A stretch of DNA of 64,000 nucleotides from positions 62,001 to 126,000 of the forward strand of contig NZ_FNCY01000013.1 of NCBI RefSeq assembly GCF_900099695.1, written 5' to 3'. The position numbers and the translations under genes are program-made. This DNA is from Propionivibrio dicarboxylicus. Lineage in GTDB: Bacteria > Pseudomonadota > Gammaproteobacteria > Burkholderiales > Rhodocyclaceae. The first letter of the stretch is position 1. Every line of letters starts with the position of its first letter. Below are positions 25,864 to 33,889 of this stretch, piece after piece. The notes under the pieces are model-generated. The model ran no database searches, had not been told where the DNA came from, and saw only the letters and a list, made by a program, of their open reading frames with translations.

Positions 25864-26894
25864 CACCCTACGCGATTCCGCCGTTCTATTTTCCAACGAC
25901 AGTTGCCTTTATCGACGACAGCCCGTCCTTCCTCGAAAGCATTGCGCTGGGGCTCGACTCGCGCCTTGCCTACCGGAAATTCGACTCACCCTTCTCGGCG
26001 CTCGTTGCTCTGAACGGCGCCACCCCGGCACTGGCAATCGGCGAGGATCTGCTATCGATTTACCAACACCGCGGGGAATGCAGCCAGGCCCACCATGTCA
26101 TTGACATCAACCTCGACAAGATCCATCGGGTGGTCCATAACGAGCAACGCTTCGAACAGATATCGGTCGTCGTCATCGATTACGACATGCCGGAAATCAA
26201 CGGGCTCGAGCTATGCAGAGGCATCAGGAACCCGGCGGTCAAGAAAATACTGCTGACCGGAAAGGCCGATGAACAGGTCGGTATACAGGCATTCAACGAA
26301 GGCATCATCGACCGCTTCATCAAGAAGCAGTACCCGGATGCGATTGCGCGCCTGAACACCGCGATTGCCGACCTGCAGATGGAATACCTGCGGCAACTGC
26401 AAGACGCCCTGATGCACATGCTTGCGGTCGGATCGCATGTCTTCCTCTTCGACCGGATGTTTGCGGCGCGCTTCCAGGAAATCTGCAAGGAACTGAACAT
26501 CGTCGAGCACTATCTGTCCTGCACCCCCGACGGGCTTCTGCTGCTCGACACCACCGGATCGGCTCATCTGCTGATCGTGCAGACCGAGGCGATGATGCGC
26601 AGCCACTTTGAAATCGCCGACGAACTGGGCGCTCCGAAAGAATTGTTGCAGCAGCTAAGCAGTCGGCATCACATCCCCTATTTCTGGAAGACATCGGGCG
26701 ACTACTCCCCCGCCTATGACGACTGGAAATCGTGCCTGTATCCGGCGCATGAATTCACCGGGCAGAACGGTGACAACTACCTGTATACGGTGATCAACTC
26801 TCCCTCGGCATTCAACCTGAAATACATCCACAGCTACGGGGACTACCTGGATCAGCTCGATGCGGAGGCACGGCAAGGAATTCTTGGGCGTTAG
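25860..26894 (+). CDS. lqsR: LqsR-like response regulator
   Basis: 344 residues. The N-terminal receiver (about 12-165) is longer than usual: acidic pair D19-D20, then an insertion of about 45 residues, phosphoacceptor D107 in VVVIDYDMPEINGLE, T133 and K155-K156. The C-terminal part (about 170-344) has no helix-turn-helix that I recognise, in line with the unusual output domain of LqsR in Legionella. It overlaps the kinase gene by 4 bases, so sensor and regulator are made together. Confidence 0.78.
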   Translation: MTPYAIPPFYFPTTVAFIDDSPSFLESIALGLDSRLAYRKFDSPFSALVALNGATPALAIGEDLLSIYQHRGECSQAHHVIDINLDKIHRVVHNEQRFEQISVVVIDYDMPEINGLELCRGIRNPAVKKILLTGKADEQVGIQAFNEGIIDRFIKKQYPDAIARLNTAIADLQMEYLRQLQDALMHMLAVGSHVFLFDRMFAARFQEICKELNIVEHYLSCTPDGLLLLDTTGSAHLLIVQTEAMMRSHFEIADELGAPKELLQQLSSRHHIPYFWKTSGDYSPAYDDWKSCLYPAHEFTGQNGDNYLYTVINSPSAFNLKYIHSYGDYLDQLDAEARQGILGR

Positions 26895-26982
26895 GAGAAT
26901 CCTTTACCTGTATTTTTATGTTTTGCTGCAACACGCCCGGGCCTCTGTTTTTGATCTCTGGCCTGCATCGTGTCATTCCCTC

Positions 26983-28287
26983 TTATGCCACGACTTTAGC
27001 CTTGGCCGGCGATTCTGCGGGAAGTGCGCCGCTTCCATCGTGGAGGCGGACGCCGCGGCTCAAGCGCCGCGTCGACGGCCAATTCGCAACGCCGATTTCG
27101 TCGCGAATCTCCCAACAAACACGAACGATCCGGTCGATGTCGGCGTCGGAAAGCCCGGCATTGACCGAGAACCGGATCAATGAACGGTTCTTTGGCGTCG
27201 CCGGCGCAATGAAGGGCGCGCCGAAGATTCCCCTGGATTCGAGTGCATCCCGGAGCGCCAAGGTATTTTCTTCCGGACCGGCCTCCAGCGAGACGATCTG
27301 AGACGCACTGTCATTCAGGTTATACCCGATCGATTGAAGCGACTCACGCAGACGCACCGCGTTGTCATGCAGACGCTGCCGTCGCCAAGCTTCCTGCCGG
27401 ATGACGAACAAGGTCGCATCGATGCCGGCCACATCGTGCGGCAGCAGTGTCGAGCTGAAAATGGCCGGAAAGGACTCGAACTTGAAGTATTCCTGGAAGG
27501 CCTCCGAACAGGTGACAAATCCGGCCCGCCCGGCAAATGCCTTGGCGAGACTCGCCGTCCGGAAGTGCACCTTGTCGGTCAGATCCATGGCGACGACGAG
27601 GCCTTCCCCGTTCGGACCGTGCGTCCCGAGCGAATGGGATTCATCGACGACGAACACACAGCCGTTGAGCTCGCAAATGGCTGCGATTTCCCGTAACGGA
27701 GAAATGCTGCCACTGGTGCTGAACACCGAGTCGACGACAACGATGCCGGGGCCGTTTCGCAACACCTGCCGTTCAAGATTTTCAACGTCGTTGTGGTGGA
27801 ATGGAACGGCTTTTGCACCGGCCGAACGAATCCCCTCCCAAAGGGACATATGCGCCATCATGTCCGCATAGACGACAGACTGCTCACCGGCAATGCTCTG
27901 GATCAATCCGGTGTTGGCCGCATAGCCCGACTGGCAAAGCACCCCGGCCTCGGCATGCATGAAACGGGCGAGCCGGTCTTCGAGGGCGAGTTGGGGATTC
28001 TCGCCATGAAGGAACACGCCGGACATCAGCATGCCGTTCCCTTCGTGCTGCATGCTGGCGACCATCGCCTTGAGGATCCTCGGATGACGGGCAATCGACA
28101 AGTAATCGTTGCTGGTCAGCACCAGATCGGCAGCAGCGGGCGCTTTACCGTGCATGATATTGCGCCCCTGCCAAGTGTCGCGAACGCGCTGGCGATAGTA
28201 TTTCTCGACACGCAAGTCAATATCGGCCGGCAGGCGCGGCGCTTTCGATTTCTGAACGGAATGTATCAAAGTGACAGAGTTGTCCAT
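26983..28287 (-). CDS. lqsA: LqsA/CqsA-type alpha-hydroxyketone autoinducer synthase
   Basis: PLP-dependent alpha-oxoamine-synthase family enzyme of 434 residues. The PLP lysine is K249 in TASLAKAFAGRAGFV, preceded by the aspartate-histidine motif VVDESHSLGTHGPNG (about 214-228) and the N-terminal LTSNDYLSIARHPR. It lacks the features of BioF or KBL contexts and sits opposite a kinase-regulator pair of the Lqs type, so it most likely condenses an acyl-CoA with an amino compound on the way to an alpha-hydroxyketone signal. AAGGAT precedes the ATG. Chain length of the signal is not predictable. Confidence 0.88.
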   Translation of the reverse strand: MDNSVTLIHSVQKSKAPRLPADIDLRVEKYYRQRVRDTWQGRNIMHGKAPAAADLVLTSNDYLSIARHPRILKAMVASMQHEGNGMLMSGVFLHGENPQLALEDRLARFMHAEAGVLCQSGYAANTGLIQSIAGEQSVVYADMMAHMSLWEGIRSAGAKAVPFHHNDVENLERQVLRNGPGIVVVDSVFSTSGSISPLREIAAICELNGCVFVVDESHSLGTHGPNGEGLVVAMDLTDKVHFRTASLAKAFAGRAGFVTCSEAFQEYFKFESFPAIFSSTLLPHDVAGIDATLFVIRQEAWRRQRLHDNAVRLRESLQSIGYNLNDSASQIVSLEAGPEENTLALRDALESRGIFGAPFIAPATPKNRSLIRFSVNAGLSDADIDRIVRVCWEIRDEIGVANWPSTRRLSRGVRLHDGSGALPAESPAKAKVVA

Positions 28288-28485
28288 GATTTGGCATCCT
28301 TTTGATTGTTAATAAACAAACAGGTGTTGCCAGACCATTGTGGGCCATTTCGACCTAGTAATAGTGTCGACCTTTCGCGTCTTTCTGATCCTCCCGATAT
28401 ATCAATGCAGGCGATCGAATTCGTCGCCTCTTCGACCGCGTGGCGTCAAAAATACCTGCACCAACGCCCAGAGCGCCGGCAGCGA

Positions 28486-28698
28486 CTAGGGGGTGTCCTT
28501 CCGCGTCATTTGCAAGGCCCAGACATTCAAGGCCTCCTCCACATCGGACGTTCGCACCGACTTGTAATTGAGGATTTCCCGCGCCCGTGTCATCGCCGCC
28601 TCGTGTTTGCGATGGAACAAATCACCCGCATCCGGAGATTCCGGCGTAGTCGATGGAAAGAACCCATCCGTCCAGTCTTCAAGAACCCTGCTATTCAT
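28486..28698 (-). CDS. small conserved-looking protein upstream of lqsA
   Basis: 70 residues starting at the ATG at 28698 (AGGATGGG upstream; an alternative ATG lies at 28722). It is acidic in the first half and has a helical, charged second half (AREILNYKSVRTSDVEEAL). No signal peptide. Same strand as lqsA and about 200 bases ahead of it. No family recognised. Reality is moderately likely on codon use and start signal. Confidence 0.5.
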   Translation of the reverse strand: MNSRVLEDWTDGFFPSTTPESPDAGDLFHRKHEAAMTRAREILNYKSVRTSDVEEALNVWALQMTRKDTP

Positions 28699-28935
28699 CG
28701 TCGCACCCATCCTGTCGCACATTCACAAAACGCCGGCCCCATACCGGGCGACCGACCCTACAAACTCGCATGGCGGCACTTCAATACCGTGGCGCCCCAC
28801 GCACCACGCCGACACAACCATGCGAACGACATCTAGCACATTGCATACCAATTTTTTTAGCCCGATAAATCAATTGCTTAAAATGCATCCAGCGACAAGA
28901 GAAAACGATTGACGTGGCAGCACGAGGTTTTTCGC

Positions 28936-28949
28936 TGCAAACCGTTGCA
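28936..28949. promoter_or_regulatory. inverted repeat ahead of the PrpR-type gene
   Basis: TGCAA-N4-TTGCA, centred about 52 bases before the regulator start. PrpR-type activators often control their own or divergent promoters, so this may be an autoregulatory site. Evidence is symmetry and position only. Confidence 0.35.
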
Positions 28950-28994
28950 TAATGATGCCCACAACACCCCATCATCATTGACGCCCCTTCTCTC

Positions 28995-30863
28995 ATGTCC
29001 CAAATCACCTTCCTCGCGCTCGATGAGCGCATGCTGGAACTGGCGCAAAGAACGCTGAAGGACGACTGTGCAGACATCCGCTTCGAAACCGGACTGTCGG
29101 GCGAGGGCGTCGCGCGCGTCCGGGCGTTGCAGGAACAAGGCACCGAGATCGTCATCACGCGCGGCATCACTGCCGCCGCGATTCATGCCGAAGGAATCGA
29201 CGTGGTGATCGTCGAGATCGCCGTCACCGCCTTCGACGTCATCCGTTCGATCGAGCGGGCGCGGCACCATGGCAAGCAGATCGCCGTCGTCGTCTTTCCC
29301 TCGATGGCCAAGGGGCTGGACAGCCTCGCCTCGGCGATGGGCATCGATCTGCGCATCCACATCCTCGCGTCCGAACAGGACGCCGATGCCACCGTCGCTG
29401 CCGCCATTGGCGCCGGCGCCAATGCGATCGTCGGCGGCTATATCGCCGAGATCGCCGCCAGAAAGCAGGGCTGCCCGTTCGAGCTGATCGAGAACGGCCA
29501 GGAAGGCATCCTCCAGGCCGTCGCCGAGGCGCGGCTGATCGCCGACGGCCAGAACCTCGAAAAGGCGAAAGCGGCCATTTTTCGGGCGGTGCTCGACTAC
29601 TCCTACGACGGCATCATCTCGGCCGACCGCAACGGCAAGATCTTCTTCTTCAACCGCTCGGCCGAGCGCATTGCCGGACGCAAAGGGCAGGAGTTGATCG
29701 GCAAGGCGGTCGGCGACGCCTGGCCCGGACTCGGCGTTGCCGATGTCATCGCCTCGCGGCAGGAGGAACTTGGCCAGATCATCCCGATCAACGGCACCGA
29801 TGTGCTCTGCAACAAGGTACCGATCATCATCCGCGACGAATGCGTCGGCGTCGTCGTCACCTTCCAGGACATCGCGCAGATCCAGAAAACCGAAGCGCAT
29901 GTGCGGCGCCGGATCTTCGCCAGCGGACACGTCGCCCACTTCAGCTTTGCCGACATCGTCACCGAATCCGACGCGCTGAAGCAGACGATCGAGACTGCCA
30001 AGGACTACGCGCTCTCCGCCTCGTCGATCCTGATCACCGGCGAAACCGGCTGCGGCAAGGAACTGTTCGCCCAGAGCTGCCACAACTACAGTCACTGCCA
30101 CGACGGTCCCTTCGTCGCCATCAACTGCGCCGCGCTGCCGACCCAGATCCTCGAGAGCGAACTGTTCGGCTATGTCGCCGGCGCCTTCACCGGCGCCAAC
30201 CCGAAGGGCAAACCCGGCGTCTTCGAAATGGCGCACGGCGGCACGATCTTCCTCGACGAAATCGGCGAAATCGATCTCGGCATTCAGGGCAAGTTGCTGC
30301 GCGTGCTTGAAGAAAAACGCGTCATGCGCCTCGGCAGCGACCGGCTGATCCCGGTCAGCGTGCGCGTCATCGCCGCGACCAACAAGAACCTCAAGCAACT
30401 CGTCGAGCAAGGCGGCTTTCGCTCCGACCTCTACTACCGGCTCAACGTACTCCAGTTGCGCCTGCCGCCGCTGCGCGCACGCAAGGAAGACATCGGGCCG
30501 CTGGCCAAACGCTTCCTGCGCGAGGAGAACGGCCTCGGCCGCCGCCAGACGCTCTCCGCACCGGCGCTCAAGGCCCTGCAGACCCACGACTGGCCGGGCA
30601 ACGTCCGCGAACTGCGCAACATCGTGCAACGCCTGCTCGTCACATCCAAACAGCATACAATCGACGCCGCCACCGTGCATCGCGTCCTGATCGACGAAGA
30701 CGACAGCCCTCGCGCCCACGCCGAAAGCCCCGCCTACGACGAGGCGCCGGAGATCCGCAAGGCGCTCGCCCAGGCCCGCGGCAAGCGCGCCGAAGCCGCC
30801 CGCCTGCTCGGCATCGACCGCTCGACGCTGTGGCGCAAGATCAAACAATATGGAATCACCTAG
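28995..30863 (+). CDS. prpR: PrpR-type sigma-54-dependent transcriptional activator
   Basis: 622 residues: PrpR N-terminal sensor (about 5-170), PAS domain (about 195-300), AAA+ domain with Walker A GETGCGKE, the sigma-54 contact loop GAFTGA (in ESELFGYVAGAFTGA) and Walker B GGTIFLDEIGEID, and a C-terminal Fis-type HTH (AEAARLLGIDRSTLWRKIKQ). PrpR proteins sense 2-methylcitrate-like molecules, but no prp genes are present here; downstream are an amidase and an exporter. Related regulators control other pathways, so the inducer is open. Confidence 0.85.
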   Translation: MSQITFLALDERMLELAQRTLKDDCADIRFETGLSGEGVARVRALQEQGTEIVITRGITAAAIHAEGIDVVIVEIAVTAFDVIRSIERARHHGKQIAVVVFPSMAKGLDSLASAMGIDLRIHILASEQDADATVAAAIGAGANAIVGGYIAEIAARKQGCPFELIENGQEGILQAVAEARLIADGQNLEKAKAAIFRAVLDYSYDGIISADRNGKIFFFNRSAERIAGRKGQELIGKAVGDAWPGLGVADVIASRQEELGQIIPINGTDVLCNKVPIIIRDECVGVVVTFQDIAQIQKTEAHVRRRIFASGHVAHFSFADIVTESDALKQTIETAKDYALSASSILITGETGCGKELFAQSCHNYSHCHDGPFVAINCAALPTQILESELFGYVAGAFTGANPKGKPGVFEMAHGGTIFLDEIGEIDLGIQGKLLRVLEEKRVMRLGSDRLIPVSVRVIAATNKNLKQLVEQGGFRSDLYYRLNVLQLRLPPLRARKEDIGPLAKRFLREENGLGRRQTLSAPALKALQTHDWPGNVRELRNIVQRLLVTSKQHTIDAATVHRVLIDEDDSPRAHAESPAYDEAPEIRKALAQARGKRAEAARLLGIDRSTLWRKIKQYGIT

Positions 30864-30902
30864 CGCCCGACCGGCGCAGCCATCATGCCCCAGGACCCTG
30901 CC

Positions 30903-32261
30903 ATGACCAAACCCGGAACACTGTCGCACCATGCCGACGCGCTACGCGCCGGAACAACCACGGCCGTCGCACAACTCGACGCCGCCCTCGCCCGCATCGC
31001 CGCCCCCGATGGCGAGGGCGCGCGCGTATTCACCCGCGTCTACGAGGGACCTGCCCGCGCCGCCGCAGCCGCCGCCGACGGCCTGCGGTGCGCCGGATTG
31101 GCGCGATCGCCGATCGACGGGCTGACTGTCTCGATCAAGGATCTCTTCGACGTGCGCGGCGAGACGACACTCGCCGGTTCGATCGTCCTCGCCGATGCGC
31201 CGCCCGCCATCGCACATGCCGAGATCGTGAACCGCCTGATCGCCGCCGGCGCCGTCATCGTCGGCAAGACCAACATGACCGAATTCGCCTACTCGGGACT
31301 CGGCCTCAACCCGCACTACGGCACGCCGAAAAATGTCTGGGACCGCGCTACCGGCAGGATTCCCGGCGGCTCGTCCTCGGGTGCCGCGATTTCCGTCGCC
31401 GATGCCATGAGCATGGCAGCGATCGGTACCGACACCGGCGGCTCGGTGCGCATCCCGGCGGCGCTGAACGGCCTCACCGGCTTCAAGCCGACCGCCCGTC
31501 GGGTGCCGACGACCGGGACGCTGCCGCTGTCGACGCATCTCGATTCGATCGGCCCGATCGCGCCGTCGGTCGCCTGTTGCGCGACGCTCGACGCCATCCT
31601 CGCCGGCGAAACGCCGTGCGCACTGCCGTCCTTGCCGCTGCGCGGCCTGCGCCTGGCGCTGCCGACCACCGTCGTGCTCGACGAGCTCGACGCCCAGGTA
31701 GCGGCGAGCTTCCAGCGCGCCGTCGCCAGACTGTCGGCCGCTGGCGCGCTGATCGACGAAATTCCCGTACCGGCCTTCGCACAACTCGCCGAGATCAACG
31801 CCAAGGGCGGATTCACGGCAGCCGATGCCTGGGCCTGGCACCGCCATCTTATCGCCGCGCACACCGACCGATATGACCCGCGCGTCGCCTCGCGCATGCG
31901 CCGCGGCGAAGCGATGAGCGCCGCCGACTTCATCGAGCTGATGCAGGCGCGGACGCGCTGGATCGACTCCGTCGGCGCAATGCTCATGCCCTACGACGCG
32001 CTGATCCTGCCGACCGTGCCGATCGTCGCGCCGGGCATCGCCGAACTCGCCGCGTCCGACGACGCGTATTTCAAGGCCAACGGGCTGATGCTGCGCAATC
32101 CGAGCGTCATCAACTTCCTCGACGGCTGCGCGCTGACGATCCCCTGCCAGCGCGAGGGCGAGGCGCCGGTCGGTCTGATGCTGGCCGGCACCGCGCTGAG
32201 CGACCGCAGGATCCTCGCCATCGGCCAGGCCTGCGAAGCGGCGCTGGCGACCCGGGGATAG
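30903..32261 (+). CDS. amidase-signature-family amidohydrolase
   Basis: 452-residue amidase-signature enzyme. The catalytic triad is visible as K79 (LTVSIKDLFDV), the serine cluster PGGSSSGAA (about 155-162) and S181 (GTDTGGSVRIPAA). The ATG at 30903 is preferred to one at 30885 because the added residues are not family-like. It is more like stand-alone amidases than GatA, since no gatB or gatC is near. It follows the PrpR-type gene by 39 bases and precedes the EmrE-like gene by 5, so these three probably form one unit. Confidence 0.85.
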   Translation: MTKPGTLSHHADALRAGTTTAVAQLDAALARIAAPDGEGARVFTRVYEGPARAAAAAADGLRCAGLARSPIDGLTVSIKDLFDVRGETTLAGSIVLADAPPAIAHAEIVNRLIAAGAVIVGKTNMTEFAYSGLGLNPHYGTPKNVWDRATGRIPGGSSSGAAISVADAMSMAAIGTDTGGSVRIPAALNGLTGFKPTARRVPTTGTLPLSTHLDSIGPIAPSVACCATLDAILAGETPCALPSLPLRGLRLALPTTVVLDELDAQVAASFQRAVARLSAAGALIDEIPVPAFAQLAEINAKGGFTAADAWAWHRHLIAAHTDRYDPRVASRMRRGEAMSAADFIELMQARTRWIDSVGAMLMPYDALILPTVPIVAPGIAELAASDDAYFKANGLMLRNPSVINFLDGCALTIPCQREGEAPVGLMLAGTALSDRRILAIGQACEAALATRG

Positions 32262-32266
32262 TCTTC

Positions 32267-32602
32267 ATGACGCCCGCCCATCTCTACCTCGCCGTCGCCA
32301 TCGTCGCCGAAACCATCGCCACCACCGCGCTCAAGAGCGCCGAATCCTTCACCCGACTCTGGCCGAGCGTCATCACCGTCGCCGGCTACGCGATCTCGTT
32401 CTACTGCCTGTCGCTGACGCTGAAGGTGTTGCCGGTCGGCATCGTCTATGCTGTCTGGTCGGGCATCGGCATCGTGCTGATCTCGATTCTGGGCTGGCTC
32501 GTGCACAAGCAGACGCTCGACCTGCCGGCGCTCATCGGCATCGCCTTCATCCTCGCCGGCGTCGTCATCATCAACGGCTTCTCCCGCAGCATCCCGCACT
32601 GA
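32267..32602 (+). CDS. EmrE-like small multidrug resistance transporter
   Basis: Four-helix SMR protein of 111 residues, dual-topology dimer in the inner membrane, exchanging protons for cationic drugs. The essential glutamate is E15 in AIVAETIATTALK; the aromatic pocket YAVWSGIGIVLIS and the C-terminal SRSIPH agree with EmrE rather than with the guanidinium exporter Gdx. It is 5 bases after the amidase gene and converges with the dehydrogenase gene. Confidence 0.9.
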   Translation: MTPAHLYLAVAIVAETIATTALKSAESFTRLWPSVITVAGYAISFYCLSLTLKVLPVGIVYAVWSGIGIVLISILGWLVHKQTLDLPALIGIAFILAGVVIINGFSRSIPH

Positions 32603-32629
32603 GCCGCCGGAGCCAGCCCCCGGACCGCC

Positions 32630-33790
32630 TCAGGCGGGCCAGCAGATGCGCCGGATCATGCGCGCCGTCATCGCCGCATCGATGCCGGCATGACCGCCGA
32701 AAGCATCGAGTCCGTGCGCCCGCAAGGCGGCCAGGATCGTCGCCGCGGCTTCGCCGTCGGTCACGCCGGCATCATCCAGACTGAGCGGCATGCCAAGGCG
32801 GCGATACATCGTCTCGATCGCGTCGATGACGTCCTCGGCGCACGGATCGACGAGGTCGAAGACGCGCCGCCCGAGTTGCTCGAGCTTGGCGCGCTTGGCC
32901 TCGATCGTCTCGCGCAGCAGTCTCGGCTGAAGGATCGACAGCGTCCGACCGTGATCGATGCCGTACAGCGCGGTCAACTCGACGGCGATACGATGCGTCG
33001 CCCAGTCCTGCGGCACGCCGACGCCGAGAATGCCGCAGAGCGCCTGGTTGGCCGCCCACATCAGGTTCTGCAGCCAACCGAGGCTGCGGCGCTCGTCATA
33101 GCGTTCGGCCAGCAAGCGCAGCGCGCGCATCACGGCCTCGGCGTGACCGTCCTGTACCAGGGCATCGACCGGATAGGTCAGGTACTGCTCGCACGCATGC
33201 ACGAAAGCATCGACGAGGCCGTTGGCGAGTTGACGGTCAGGCAGCGACACCAGGTACTGCGGCTTGAGAACGGCAAAGCGCGGCCGAATCGCTTCGGCGA
33301 AAAAAGCCTTTTTCTGCTGCCGCGCCAGGCTGGTGACGACGGCACCGCCGTTCGACTCCGAACCGGTCGCCGCCAGGGTGATGACCGCACCGACGGGCAG
33401 CGCCTCGGTCACCGGCTGCCGGCCCGAAACGATGTCCCAGCCGTCGCCGGCATACCCGGCCGCACAGGCGACATACTTGGCGCCATCGACGACCGAACCG
33501 CCACCGACCGCCAGGATGAAATCGAGCTGTTCTTGCCGCACCAGCGCGACCGCACGATCGAGTGTTTCGAGCGATGGATTCGGCTCGACACCCGCGAATT
33601 CGACCAGCGCATGGCCGCTCAGCGCCGCCATTACTTCGTCATAGGCGCCGTTGCGCCGGATCGACCCGGAACCATACATCAGCAGGACACGGGCTTGTTT
33701 TGGGACGAGCACCGCCAGCGCGGACATGGCCTCCGGTCCGAACAGCAGACGGGTGGGATTGAAATAATTGAATTGGAACTGATGCGTCAT
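32630..33790 (-). CDS. iron-containing alcohol dehydrogenase, YqhD-like
   Basis: 386-residue group III dehydrogenase close to YqhD, an NADPH-dependent aldehyde reductase. Coenzyme motif AVGGGSVVDGAKY (about 95), ATGSESNGGAV (about 140), and metal ligands in VDAFVHACEQ (Asp, His) and QDWATHRIAVELTALYGIDHGRT (two His). The start at 33790 gives MTHQFQFNYFNPTRLLFG, as in the family; a frame extending to 33850 adds an unrelated segment. It probably detoxifies short aldehydes. No obvious operon partner. Confidence 0.9.
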   Translation of the reverse strand: MTHQFQFNYFNPTRLLFGPEAMSALAVLVPKQARVLLMYGSGSIRRNGAYDEVMAALSGHALVEFAGVEPNPSLETLDRAVALVRQEQLDFILAVGGGSVVDGAKYVACAAGYAGDGWDIVSGRQPVTEALPVGAVITLAATGSESNGGAVVTSLARQQKKAFFAEAIRPRFAVLKPQYLVSLPDRQLANGLVDAFVHACEQYLTYPVDALVQDGHAEAVMRALRLLAERYDERRSLGWLQNLMWAANQALCGILGVGVPQDWATHRIAVELTALYGIDHGRTLSILQPRLLRETIEAKRAKLEQLGRRVFDLVDPCAEDVIDAIETMYRRLGMPLSLDDAGVTDGEAAATILAALRAHGLDAFGGHAGIDAAMTARMIRRICWPA

Positions 33791-33889
33791 GGAGCCGCCG
33801 GCAACGTCAAAAACCGGCCATGATACCCGAGCCCGGATGCGGCGCGGCAATCGCCGCCGCCCGCAAGACCGAAATCCAGCCTCCGTCCT

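Noticed and set aside
30864-30902. Sigma-54 promoter between the activator and amidase genes
   Set aside because: No GG-N10-GC core with proper flanks in the 39-base gap.
28878-30932. 684-residue open frame opposite the PrpR-type gene
   Set aside because: Long only because GC-rich codons leave the antisense frame open; sequence is low-quality Asp/Ala/Arg and the sense protein is unambiguous.
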